Shown here: positions 9,148 through 17,384 of the stretch, piece by piece
Layout of the letters: every line of letters starts with the position of its first letter
Numbering within the stretch: the first letter of the stretch is position 1
Assembly: GCF_001661345.1 (NCBI RefSeq)
Contig: NW_017962913.1
Span: forward strand, 501,428-565,427
Origin: Ascoidea rubescens DSM 1968
Taxonomy: Eukaryota > Ascomycota > Saccharomycetes > Ascoideales > Ascoideaceae
DNA length: 64,000 nucleotides
Direction of reading: 5' to 3'
Notes under the pieces: generated by a model
Database searches by the model: none
Told to the model about the DNA's origin: nothing
The model's input: only the letters and a program-made list of their open reading frames with translations
Translations under genes and position numbers: made by a program

Positions 9148-10884
9148 ATGAACATCAGACTATTAACTGTAACTCAAAGAGCAAGAGGTTTTTATTTACT
9201 GAGTTCCTCTCAATCAAGGTCATTATTATCTTGCACAAGAGTTCCTAGAGGAAATGCAGGGATCTTTTCAACAAGAGTATTCTCTCCAGTCCCATCGATT
9301 TCACTGTTGCTTTTCTCATCACAAATACGATTTTATGTGAAGAGCAATGAATTTCCAGATATACTCAGTATGCCACCACTTAATATATTTGAGAATTTGA
9401 CATTTTTACAAGTTCCACTAGAACAGAATGGGTTATCAATTTTCAGAAAGAGATTGTTTGTTAGAAATGGAGCAAGAGTTAAACGTTCATGGACTCCCAA
9501 AAATAGGGAGACATTTACCCATATCTTGGTTAATCTATCAAGGGTTCGAGATAATAATGATATTTTGCGTCGATTAAAAATCCAAGATGGATCTGAACTT
9601 GGTCGAATTATAGTTGTTGATGAAATGTGGGCTTGTGATTCAATTGAGCAAGAAAAACTATTGGATACTGGTCCCTATGTTATACACTTTTTACCCAGGT
9701 TGGAGCCAAGTGAAAACACAGAATCAGAAGCGGAGAAAACCAGTGAGAAATTAAATGATTATAAGGAAAATACCAAAAAAGATAATGATATAATTAACAA
9801 GGAATCCAAGTTTGTTGCAGAGAGCTATAAGAATAGTCTTGCAGATTTTGTTCATCCCAATATGAAAATAATAAATGAGCTTACAAAGTTTATTGATATA
9901 TATGAGGTGTTAGGTGAAGGTTTCCGATCATTGGCTTACAAGAAGGCAATTCGAACTCTTTATTCAACAAATAAGCCAATAACTACAAAAAATGATTGTG
10001 TTTCTTTACCAGGGATTGGAAATGGTATAAGTTCTAAAATTGAAGAATATTTTACAACAAATAAGATTGAGAAATTAGAATCCTTTAAGAATGATCCGAA
10101 ATTACAGGTGTTAACAATTTTCAGAAATGTTTATGGAGTTGGGCCAGCAATTGCTAAGAATTGGTACGATTTAGGATATCGAACTTTAGATGATATTAAA
10201 AACAATGTCCAACTAACCACAGCTCAACAATACGGCATAAAGTATTATGATGATTGGTCCAAAAAAATACCAAGAGAGGAATGCACAAAGCATTTAGAGT
10301 TTCTCACAAAAATTGTAGAAGAAATTGATCCAAAAGCAAAAGTATATTCTATGGGTAGCTATCGAAGAGGAAAATCCTTTTGTTCCGATATTGACTATAT
10401 CATTACAAGGGAAGAAACAGATTCGGTCGATTACTTAGTCGAGAACTTATTGCAAAAATTGATTGATAAGTTGTTTGAAATGAACTACTTAAACTGCAGT
10501 TTAAGTGGGCTAGGTCCCACCATAACCATAAAGGACGATATTGCAGATACCTCGCAAAAAAAGAGAAAAGTTATTCATGGAACCAACTTTCATGGTGGTT
10601 GCAGGTTGATTGAGTATGGCGACAAGGCCATCTGTCGAAGAATTGATTTTCTATTGACTCCCTGGAACCATATTGGAGCTGCTTTGATGCACTTTACAGG
10701 AAACGATACCTTCAATCGAAGCATCAGGCTTCGTGCTGAAAACAGGAATATGAAACTCAGCCAGAATGGGTTGATGAGGAAAAACGAGGATGGAACGTTT
10801 TCGTTGATAGAGGCCTTTGACGAAAGAAAGATTTTTGAGATACTCGAGATGCCCTATCTCACTCCTCAGGAGCGAAACTTGTAG
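9148..10884 (+). CDS. POL4: DNA polymerase IV (family X)
   Basis: 578 residues, the same size class as yeast Pol4 (582). Pol4 fills small gaps during non-homologous end joining. The first 60 residues are basic, Ser-rich and free of acidic residues, and could act as a mitochondrial or nuclear targeting segment. A BRCT domain follows (about 85-185). Next come the 8-kDa lyase-like and fingers HhH motifs (LPGIGNGISSKIEEY, FRNVYGVGPAIAKNWY). The palm carries GSYRRGKSFCSDIDY with metal-binding Asp414 and Asp416, and the third carboxylate Asp500 in RRIDFLLT. The thumb ends with FNRSIRLRAE. All catalytic residues are present. Transcribed in tandem with SEC24, with an eight-codon uORF directly before the start. 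Confidence 0.95.
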   Translation: MNIRLLTVTQRARGFYLLSSSQSRSLLSCTRVPRGNAGIFSTRVFSPVPSISLLLFSSQIRFYVKSNEFPDILSMPPLNIFENLTFLQVPLEQNGLSIFRKRLFVRNGARVKRSWTPKNRETFTHILVNLSRVRDNNDILRRLKIQDGSELGRIIVVDEMWACDSIEQEKLLDTGPYVIHFLPRLEPSENTESEAEKTSEKLNDYKENTKKDNDIINKESKFVAESYKNSLADFVHPNMKIINELTKFIDIYEVLGEGFRSLAYKKAIRTLYSTNKPITTKNDCVSLPGIGNGISSKIEEYFTTNKIEKLESFKNDPKLQVLTIFRNVYGVGPAIAKNWYDLGYRTLDDIKNNVQLTTAQQYGIKYYDDWSKKIPREECTKHLEFLTKIVEEIDPKAKVYSMGSYRRGKSFCSDIDYIITREETDSVDYLVENLLQKLIDKLFEMNYLNCSLSGLGPTITIKDDIADTSQKKRKVIHGTNFHGGCRLIEYGDKAICRRIDFLLTPWNHIGAALMHFTGNDTFNRSIRLRAENRNMKLSQNGLMRKNEDGTFSLIEAFDERKIFEILEMPYLTPQERNL

Positions 10885-10945
10885 ACAGCAGAGGCAGCAG
10901 AGACAGCACTGCTCCTCCATTAAAGAAACAAAGTATTTATAGCGC

Positions 10946-10971
10946 AGAGCCCTAAGCTACACCAGGGCTCT
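10946..10971. other. Perfect 8 bp hairpin after POL4
   Basis: AGAGCCCT at 10946-10953 and AGGGCTCT at 10964-10971 are perfect inverted copies with a 10-base loop. The element starts 61 bp after the POL4 stop and about 185 bp before the inhibitor gene. It could be an RNA 3'-end hairpin or a protein-binding site. Confidence 0.5.
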
Positions 10972-11088
10972 AAGATAAGGCACTTTTCCACATTTCGACT
11001 TGAAATGATTCAAGTTCTGTAATGAGAAAGGTTAAAGATAGCCCACGATCAAAGATTCCATCGTTGAGAGAAGTCAGAGCCAGTGCAA

Positions 11089-11096
11089 TATAAATA
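11089..11096 (+). promoter_or_regulatory. TATA box of the I9-inhibitor gene
   Basis: A consensus TATAAATA lies 59 bp before the ATG of the small inhibitor gene, the spacing usual for a budding-yeast promoter with a short 5' UTR. Confidence 0.6.
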
Positions 11097-11155
11097 CCTC
11101 TGTATTTCATCCTTTCTATTTTCCTTCAGCAGACCAGAACAATACAGAAAGCAAA

Positions 11156-11449
11156 ATGAAGTTTGTTAGTTTTATCAGCCTTGTCTTAGTTTTTATCACC
11201 CATAGTGCCATCGCATCTCAGTATCTAGTTATCTTCCAGAAGGGAGACAGAACCCCTTCTTTGAGGATTAATGGTGTTAAATCTGTGTTGGCAGACCTAG
11301 GTGGTAAAATCACCTACGAGTACTCAAATATTCTAACTGGGTTTACTGTTGAATTGCCTGACGATCTAGTTGTATCCTTTGAGAGCAAAGTGAGCAGCGA
11401 AGAGTGGCCTGTATTCATTGAAAAGGATTCAACTGTCTCTATCTTATAA
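11156..11449 (+). CDS. Secreted I9-type subtilisin propeptide-like protease inhibitor (Pbi2-like)
   Basis: 97 residues. Residues 1-20 form a clear signal peptide: Lys2, a hydrophobic core FVSFISLVLVFI, then small residues SAIAS. The mature 76 residues match the inhibitor I9 / Pbi2 fold: YLVIFQKG beta strand, a helix with VKSVLADLGGKI, the core strand YEYSNILTGFTVELPDD, and a final strand ending in EKDSTVSIL. Yeast Pbi2 (75 residues) inhibits vacuolar proteinase B and lacks a signal peptide. This protein would enter the secretory pathway and could inhibit or chaperone a subtilisin-like protease in the vacuole or outside the cell. No protease domain follows, so it is a free-standing propeptide-like protein. 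A TATA box lies 59 bp upstream. Confidence 0.85.
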   Translation: MKFVSFISLVLVFITHSAIASQYLVIFQKGDRTPSLRINGVKSVLADLGGKITYEYSNILTGFTVELPDDLVVSFESKVSSEEWPVFIEKDSTVSIL

Positions 11450-11886
11450 AGACAAAGAGAGAAGAAAAAGTCTATAACAAATGATTAGAATGCGCAAGTC
11501 TTGTTTTTATTGATGCTAATGCGATTGCAAAAAGAACATGGATGTCCCTATTTTCTCAAGATGCCTCTCAATTATTAGGATATGCAGTACGAAATTTATA
11601 TATTAAGATACCGAACATTAATTTTTCGATTAATACCAGAATGCAATATTTTTTTGTTTTAAAGACCGATTGTAGTAATTGAAACTAAAATGAGTTAATT
11701 GGCTCAAATCGTGTTTAATATAATGCAATTGATAAGGATTCTACTTTGTTTCTTTCAAATGAATTTTTTTACATTTTCTAAAGAATTTTAATATATACTC
11801 ATAAATATCAAATAAATCACAATCTTTTTTTTTTCTTTTTTTTTGAATTTTTAAATTTAATCATTCTCACCTAATATCGCTCAATA
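11450..11886. other. Convergent 3' intergenic region
   Basis: These 437 bp separate the 3' ends of the inhibitor gene and ERV41. They are AT-rich, with A/T runs near 11825-11845 that may serve 3'-end formation. I see no gene or structured element. Confidence 0.5.
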
Positions 11887-13052
11887 TTACTCAATATTAG
11901 TTTTAATATCTTGATCCAACAAAGTTTTTGGTTTTTCCTGGCCTCTTTGAGCAAATTTTTTGCCAAATAAAAATATCAATATTTGATCAAATGATTTATA
12001 AAACCACTGAAATGAAATCATTATGCCACCACAAATTGTTATTAATCTGGTCATAAATCTAATAAATGAAATTCTCTTTTCTTGAATTAAAAGTGAAATT
12101 GGCTCAAAATCATATTTGAAAAAAATCCCTGGAATATGATTTAACCTCAAATCTTTAAATAATTTGTCTTGTTCAGTCAATGAATATTGATAGGTTTGTA
12201 ATTCAACTCCCAATTTTTTATATGTAGTTGGAACAACCGACATATAGTATTGGTAACTTTGTTTTTGCTCCTTGGTTACTTTTGCTGTAAAATCTAAAGG
12301 ATTAGTTAAATATGGATAAAATTCACCAAATGAAAACTCTGAGATGACATGTGTAAAATTCAATGAAGCTATTGGAACAGATGAACGATCTAAATAGCCA
12401 ACTCCCTTAGCAGTTATATGAAAATCACCAGATACTCTGTTCACCGGTATTGAACCAAAAATATGACAGGCAGGGGCACCAGAATTCTTATCATTGTTCA
12501 ATTCTCTAAATTCAGCTAACAAACTTTCCCTCATAATCTCATCAATTTCTGGAGTCTTTATGGGTTGTCCAGGTATATTAACTAAATAATTTTCTGGAAT
12601 AAAAAAATTTATACCTTGATAAGTTAAATAGTCAGTCGCTAATAACCTATCGCTTGTAATATCTAAAACATTTGTATTAATGAAATTGCATGGCATTGCA
12701 ACAACAATATCCATATTGATTTGCAAGTTCTTTCCAACTTGGTCATTAACAAAAAACTGATGATCAATTTCACCATCTATCCAACCGCCAATTTCAATCC
12801 ATACTAAAAAAAATATTCCAACCATGAGAAATATGGTGGAATACCCACCTCTTGTTGATCTGACTGTGTTTGATGGCGCGAGTTTTGCTTGAGTTAATAG
12901 TAAATTATGAAGAATGTTTGCTAGTTAGTAAAATGGTCCATAAAAGATCTTAAACATGGGAAAAGAAATAACATTAATATCGACATACGAAAAGCATCGA
13001 AAGCTCGTAAGCCTCTGACACGATCATTGAAAGCCTGAAGTTTTTCATCCAT
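11887..13052 (-). CDS. ERV41: COPII vesicle protein Erv41, two exons
   Basis: Erv41, with Erv46, cycles between ER and Golgi and retrieves escaped ER proteins. Exon 1 is 13052-12989 (MDEKLQAFND...FDAF plus one base). Exon 2 is 12887-11887. The product is 354 residues against 352 in S. cerevisiae. The junction recreates the family's N-terminal signature FDAFPK, followed at the usual spacing by STRGG and the first membrane segment (IFLMVGIFFLVW). The lumenal domain carries CHIFGSIPVNRVSG and NHVI/HVISEFSFG-type motifs, then the second membrane segment (FMTRLITICGGIMISF) and a cytosolic tail. Reading only the uninterrupted frame would truncate the protein at an internal Met. A TATATA element at 13250-13256 lies about 200 bp upstream of the ATG. 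Confidence 0.9.
12888..12988 (-). other. Spliceosomal intron of ERV41
   Basis: 101 nt. The donor GTATGT is at 12988-12983 and the perfect branch site TACTAAC at 12930-12924. The preferred acceptor is AAG ending at 12888, 37 nt past the branch A, because it gives FDAFPK with the family's spacing. A TAG ending at 12921 directly after the branch site is also in frame and would insert 11 residues; it is probably too close to the branch point. Confidence 0.8.
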
Positions 13053-13471
13053 TATAAATCCCAGAAATGCAGCAGATATACCAACACCTAAAATACCCTG
13101 TTAATGCAACAAAAATTGAAGAAAATGAGAAAAATGAAGAAGAAGATGGAAATGAAAATAAAATCCCAAAGAGATAAGCATCAAAATTTCAACTGAACAG
13201 CTCTGCAAATGTTTCTTTGAGATTTTTCCAGGGTAGCCCCCTTGAATCGGGATATATAAGAGATGAAGAAAAATTCCAATCTGAAAAGGCTTGGTAAACC
13301 CCGCAAAAGCAAAACACTTGTCATTAAAAACTTAAATACTATACAAAGGAAGAATGAGAAATAATTTTAAAAAATAAGAAAAAAATAAAATAAAATAAAA
13401 TAAAAATAGTCAAGAAGCACAGCAAGAGAGATCATGGGAATAGAATTAAACAATAAAAAGAAGTAATGTGG
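13053..13471. promoter_or_regulatory. Intergenic region, ADA2 3' end / ERV41 promoter
   Basis: 419 bp between two genes on the reverse strand. On that strand a TATATATCC element at about 13258-13250 is followed by a pyrimidine-rich stretch leading to the ERV41 start. Near the ADA2 end lies an imperfect TAAAA repeat at 13380-13407. The ERV41 frame stays open for about 15 codons above its ATG, but without another ATG; an additional 5' exon cannot be excluded. Confidence 0.45.
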
Positions 13472-14995
13472 CTAGTTCTGCTTTAGCCAACGTTGTTGCA
13501 AGAAAAACTCGTATATTTTGGAAGTTTTATTCACATCTATCTTCAACAATTCTCTAGCAGTTCTCTTCTTGAGTATGCCTCCAGTTCTCAAGATTTCTCT
13601 GAATAGTGTTTCCTTTATAGCCATGTATGGCTTTGGTAGGATTCTCAAAGACGAGCAAAGTTTCTGTTCGTCCATAGACAACAAGTGAACATCGGTTGCA
13701 TTGGAAATATCTAAAGGAGCCTGCACATTTTTTCGTGTTGACGCATTTGGGTTTGAACTAGAGTTTATACCCAAATTTGGACTTGAATTTAATGCCAAAT
13801 TTAAGCTGGAGGAGTTTATATTTGAGTTATTTGAATTTGACAATGAGCTATTTGGAATCAATGGGTTAGATAAGTTTGAATATAAAGAGTTTGCATTAGA
13901 AGTTAAGGTTGATGAAAGGAAATCTAAATGACTCGAGGAATTATAGTTTGCATTTCTTGAATGTCTTGATGATAAGTTATACCTTTGGGATACAGTTGAC
14001 TTTGAAGATTTATCCTTTTCATATTTAAACCCACTTTCAATTGTGGTTAAGCCAGCATTTCTCCAATTTTGCAATTGAGAAATTTTATTTCTAATTTGAG
14101 ATTCCAATAAAATATCATTTGAAAATTTTTGAAAATCTTCTGGAGTCATGATCCGTATGAAAGGTTTAATTTTGTTAAATAGTTCTCTTTCTTCTTTGGT
14201 TTTTTTTTTTTCGATCGAAAGATTTTTCTTGTATTCCAATAAATTATTTCTTATCATTATTTTTTTTCTTTCAGCTCTAAGAGTCAATCTTGAATTGTAA
14301 ATATGCAAAATCGATAATTTTAAATCAATGTCACCAGGCTGATCATCTGGATCAAAAGTCATATCTTTAACAGGAACCTCAGCATCATTTTCATATTCGG
14401 TTTCAAATTCTAATCTGCCAGGCATGTAGCCTTGAATTTCATGACAAAGTGGAGTTGATGCTATGGGTTTTGTTTTTGGTGGAGGTAATGGAGTATTTCT
14501 CTTTTTCTCAATTCGTTTTTTCCTATTTTGTGCAAATATTTGGGGAGTGATTTTGGGTATATGTCCAGCATTTTTTCTTAAATCATCTTTATTTTCTTTA
14601 GTGCTTTTGTTTTCACTATCTATCTCATCGAGACTTGAATCTGGAAACGGAAAATTTTTAGAATCCAAATATACTTTGTGATAATGATTTTCGACTTCTT
14701 CCTTTGATCTGGAAAAACCTATATGGTCAGCAATTCCTTGCCAATTCCCTATTCCATACTGCTGAGCACCTTCAATCAATAACAATTCTTCATCTGCACC
14801 CCAATCATCATCATATATCGGGTAGCAATGTTGTTCTATAACTCTATATTTGTGATAAGGTTTATGAGACCCAGTGGATGCACCATTTGAGAAGCACGAG
14901 ATGCACAAGTCGTAACCTTCGCACTCTGCACATGATATCCTTACTCTATTAGTAACGTCAGAAGAACAAACATCACAATGAAATTTGTTTGACAT
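13472..14995 (-). CDS. ADA2: SAGA/ADA transcriptional adaptor Ada2
   Basis: 507 residues (434 in S. cerevisiae; the excess is an Asn/Ser-rich linker). Ada2 is a subunit of the histone acetyltransferase module with Gcn5 and Ada3. The ZZ zinc finger occupies residues 5-50 (CDVCSSD, CAECEGYDLC, CFSNGASTGSHKPYH). The SANT domain follows at about 62-110 (DWGADEELLLIEG, GNWQGIADHIG). The central region carries the conserved KPIASTPLCHEIQGYMPGR segment and a basic helical domain. A low-complexity Asn/Ser/Leu stretch spans about 355-425. The C-terminal SWIRM domain (about 425-505) ends RELLKIDVNKTSKIYEF. The ATG at 14995 is the first in frame. Transcribed divergently from the ITT1-like gene. Confidence 0.96.
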   Translation of the reverse strand: MSNKFHCDVCSSDVTNRVRISCAECEGYDLCISCFSNGASTGSHKPYHKYRVIEQHCYPIYDDDWGADEELLLIEGAQQYGIGNWQGIADHIGFSRSKEEVENHYHKVYLDSKNFPFPDSSLDEIDSENKSTKENKDDLRKNAGHIPKITPQIFAQNRKKRIEKKRNTPLPPPKTKPIASTPLCHEIQGYMPGRLEFETEYENDAEVPVKDMTFDPDDQPGDIDLKLSILHIYNSRLTLRAERKKIMIRNNLLEYKKNLSIEKKKTKEERELFNKIKPFIRIMTPEDFQKFSNDILLESQIRNKISQLQNWRNAGLTTIESGFKYEKDKSSKSTVSQRYNLSSRHSRNANYNSSSHLDFLSSTLTSNANSLYSNLSNPLIPNSSLSNSNNSNINSSSLNLALNSSPNLGINSSSNPNASTRKNVQAPLDISNATDVHLLSMDEQKLCSSLRILPKPYMAIKETLFREILRTGGILKKRTARELLKIDVNKTSKIYEFFLQQRWLKQN

Positions 14996-15368
14996 ATTTC
15001 AACAACACTTACACCAAAGTGGTGAAGAAACAATAATTCACATTTTGAACCCAAAGCGAAAATACCCCGGCCAAGAGCGAGATGAGGTCAGCTGACAGAG
15101 GTCTGGGTGGGGTCTGAAAAGGGGGTTCTTTTAAATAGGGTCTGGTGTTTTGCTAAAAAGAGCCACAGCAGTGGTTTTAAAAACTGGGAGCCAGAGGAGC
15201 GGATGCGCTTATTGAGCCATTTTGGTGGATTGGTAAAGAGTCGATTGTGGAGATGGAAAAGAGTTGAGCTGAAGCTGTTGAACCAGAGGCCAGACAGTGC
15301 TAGAGCATCAGAGAAGCTGCTTAAAGCGTGTTTGGGGACCAACAGAAGCCATCAGAGCGTTGATTGTC
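14996..15368. promoter_or_regulatory. Divergent promoter region ADA2 / ITT1-like
   Basis: 373 bp, somewhat GC-rich. No clear TATA box is seen. The ITT1-like frame is open upstream of its ATG from a GTG at 15297, and overlapping frames on both strands here have no recognisable content. Confidence 0.4.
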
Positions 15369-17138
15369 ATGTTTAAAACCAGCATAGGCTATTTGCTGAC
15401 AGTTAACACATCAGAAACCACCCAGACTCTTTATTACGAAAGTGATGCCATGGAAGACATGTCTCGCCACATCTACAGGCAAAATGAAGATCAGATAGAC
15501 GATGATTGCGATGGTCTTTCTCCCCATAATGGAGACAATAATGTTGACGAAGAAGATCCAAGAGTTGAAGAACTAACCTCGATAAAGGCAATTTATCCTG
15601 AATCAAGAATAAATCTCAGAAAATTAGAAGGTTCAGTAGAAATACCTATAATTCCAATAAATACAATTTTTCTTAAACTAACTGATAGCCAAAACAAAAT
15701 GGAAATGGAGTCAACAAAGATGAGTTATTTTCCATCTTTGATTTTAAATTTCAAACTAGTCGATTCCTATCCATTTTCAGATCCTCCAGCTTTTAATTTG
15801 CTTTCTTGCTGGTTGCCTTCTGCGACAATCAATGATCTTAAAACACAATTAATTAACATATTTCAAGAATTAAACGATATAATTATTTTCAATTTTATAG
15901 ATCATATCAATGATAAAGCCTCTGATTTTTTCAACTTATTGTCAATAGAAAAGGATCACAAGAGTGAGGTTTATTTAGTTAATGATCCTAATATCTTTCA
16001 AAAACTCAAATCGTTTAATGAAAAAAAATTGATTGATGAATTCAATAATAAAACCTTGTTTTGTGACATTTGTCAAGATTACTTTAAAGGCTCTGAAGGT
16101 TCAGTTATAAATAAATGTTACCATACGTTTTGTGATAAATGTTTATTTAATTTTTTTTTTAATGAAATTAAAAATGGAAGTATAAGGAATATTCATTGTC
16201 CAAATTATGAATGCAATAAAACATACGTCAAAAATTTAAATTCTGTTAAAAATTTTTTAAATACCACTAATAATCAAAATGCAAATACAAATACAAATGC
16301 AAATGAATTAATGACAATTAAAAAATTCGAAGAAAACTTATTTCAAATTCCAATATCGAAAGATTTTTTAATAAACTTATACAATAAAATTAAAGTGAAA
16401 TGCGATTTGAATAAAAATTATCAAAAAAATATTGAGTTGGATATCTCAAATTTTAATATCAATCAAATGATTGAAAAATATTTGAAGTTATTAAAAAATG
16501 ATCAGTTGTCAATATATGCTTCATTGTTTCCAAATAAAATTATTGAATGTCCCTTTGAAGATTGTAAACAGAGATTTATTCGAATTGACATTGATGATGA
16601 TTTAGTTATATGTCCTCACTGCAATTTTGCATTTTGTGCTTTATGCCAACATTCATGGCATGGTACTACCAACTCTTGCAGATTAAGTTTTGAAATTGAT
16701 GAGGATGTTATTCAAAATTATCTAGCTTTATATCAAGAAGTTAGGGATTTAGAAGATGAATTTCAGAATTCACTGGAATTGAAAAAACAATACGATAAAA
16801 AGAAGATTGAACTAACTAAAGTGCAATATTTTTATGGCAGAAAAAGATTAAAAGATGCCTTACAAAAATATAGTTCTGAAAAAATTGCTGAGGAGTTATT
16901 TGAAAAGGCTATAAGAGATAAATCAAATAAAATTTCTAGATGTCCAAGCTGTGATTTAGTGGTTCAAAAATTTGAAGGATGTAATAAAATGAAATGTCCT
17001 TATTGCTCAACATTGTTTTGTAATTTATGTGGTACAGATATTACCTTTGGAAATCCTTATTATCATTTTAATACTGAAAATACATCAAGTTTATGCAGTG
17101 GTAAATTGTTTGATAAAGATGATCAACTTGCAAATTAA
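15369..17138 (+). CDS. ITT1: RWD and RBR (RING-IBR-RING2) ubiquitin ligase, Itt1-like
   Basis: 589 residues from ATG 15369, or 562 from the in-frame ATG at 15450 (MEDMSRH). The later ATG is a real alternative, because the conserved RWD domain begins only after it (VEELTSIKAIYPES). RING1 starts near residue 230 (CDICQDYF, CYHTFCDKC). The IBR has CPHCNFAFCALCQHSWHG. RING2 has CPSCDLVVQKFEGCNKMKC with the likely thioester Cys at 538 (EGC). S. cerevisiae Itt1 (464 residues) binds release factors eRF1/eRF3 and modulates termination; human RNF14 is the related ligase. Asn-rich insertions between RING1 and IBR explain the extra length. Zinc ligands look complete, so it should be active as a RING/HECT-hybrid E3. 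Confidence 0.87.
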   Translation: MFKTSIGYLLTVNTSETTQTLYYESDAMEDMSRHIYRQNEDQIDDDCDGLSPHNGDNNVDEEDPRVEELTSIKAIYPESRINLRKLEGSVEIPIIPINTIFLKLTDSQNKMEMESTKMSYFPSLILNFKLVDSYPFSDPPAFNLLSCWLPSATINDLKTQLINIFQELNDIIIFNFIDHINDKASDFFNLLSIEKDHKSEVYLVNDPNIFQKLKSFNEKKLIDEFNNKTLFCDICQDYFKGSEGSVINKCYHTFCDKCLFNFFFNEIKNGSIRNIHCPNYECNKTYVKNLNSVKNFLNTTNNQNANTNTNANELMTIKKFEENLFQIPISKDFLINLYNKIKVKCDLNKNYQKNIELDISNFNINQMIEKYLKLLKNDQLSIYASLFPNKIIECPFEDCKQRFIRIDIDDDLVICPHCNFAFCALCQHSWHGTTNSCRLSFEIDEDVIQNYLALYQEVRDLEDEFQNSLELKKQYDKKKIELTKVQYFYGRKRLKDALQKYSSEKIAEELFEKAIRDKSNKISRCPSCDLVVQKFEGCNKMKCPYCSTLFCNLCGTDITFGNPYYHFNTENTSSLCSGKLFDKDDQLAN

Positions 17139-17384
17139 AAATATTAAAAGTTCTAATCTCATATTTTTTTTTCTTTTTCTTTTGATATATAACATATTTG
17201 ATTTTTTTATATCTTTGTTTGGGGTTTTTTCTTGTTAATGGTAATATTCATTAAAGCTTGCTATTTTTGTTTATTTATTAATTATAGACTATTTAATAAA
17301 ATTCTTTGTTTTTAATTTTTTTTTATATTTATATTAGAAACTCTTCAAATTTAATATTCTTATTTGTTAATAAAATTTATATAA

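Noticed and set aside
13053-13103. Hydrophobic 15-residue extension upstream of ERV41 exon 1 (ILGVGISAAFLGFI) after a possible AACAG acceptor
   Set aside because: No convincing donor or upstream ATG; Erv41 proteins start near the FDAFPK motif without a hydrophobic leader. Kept as a remote alternative.
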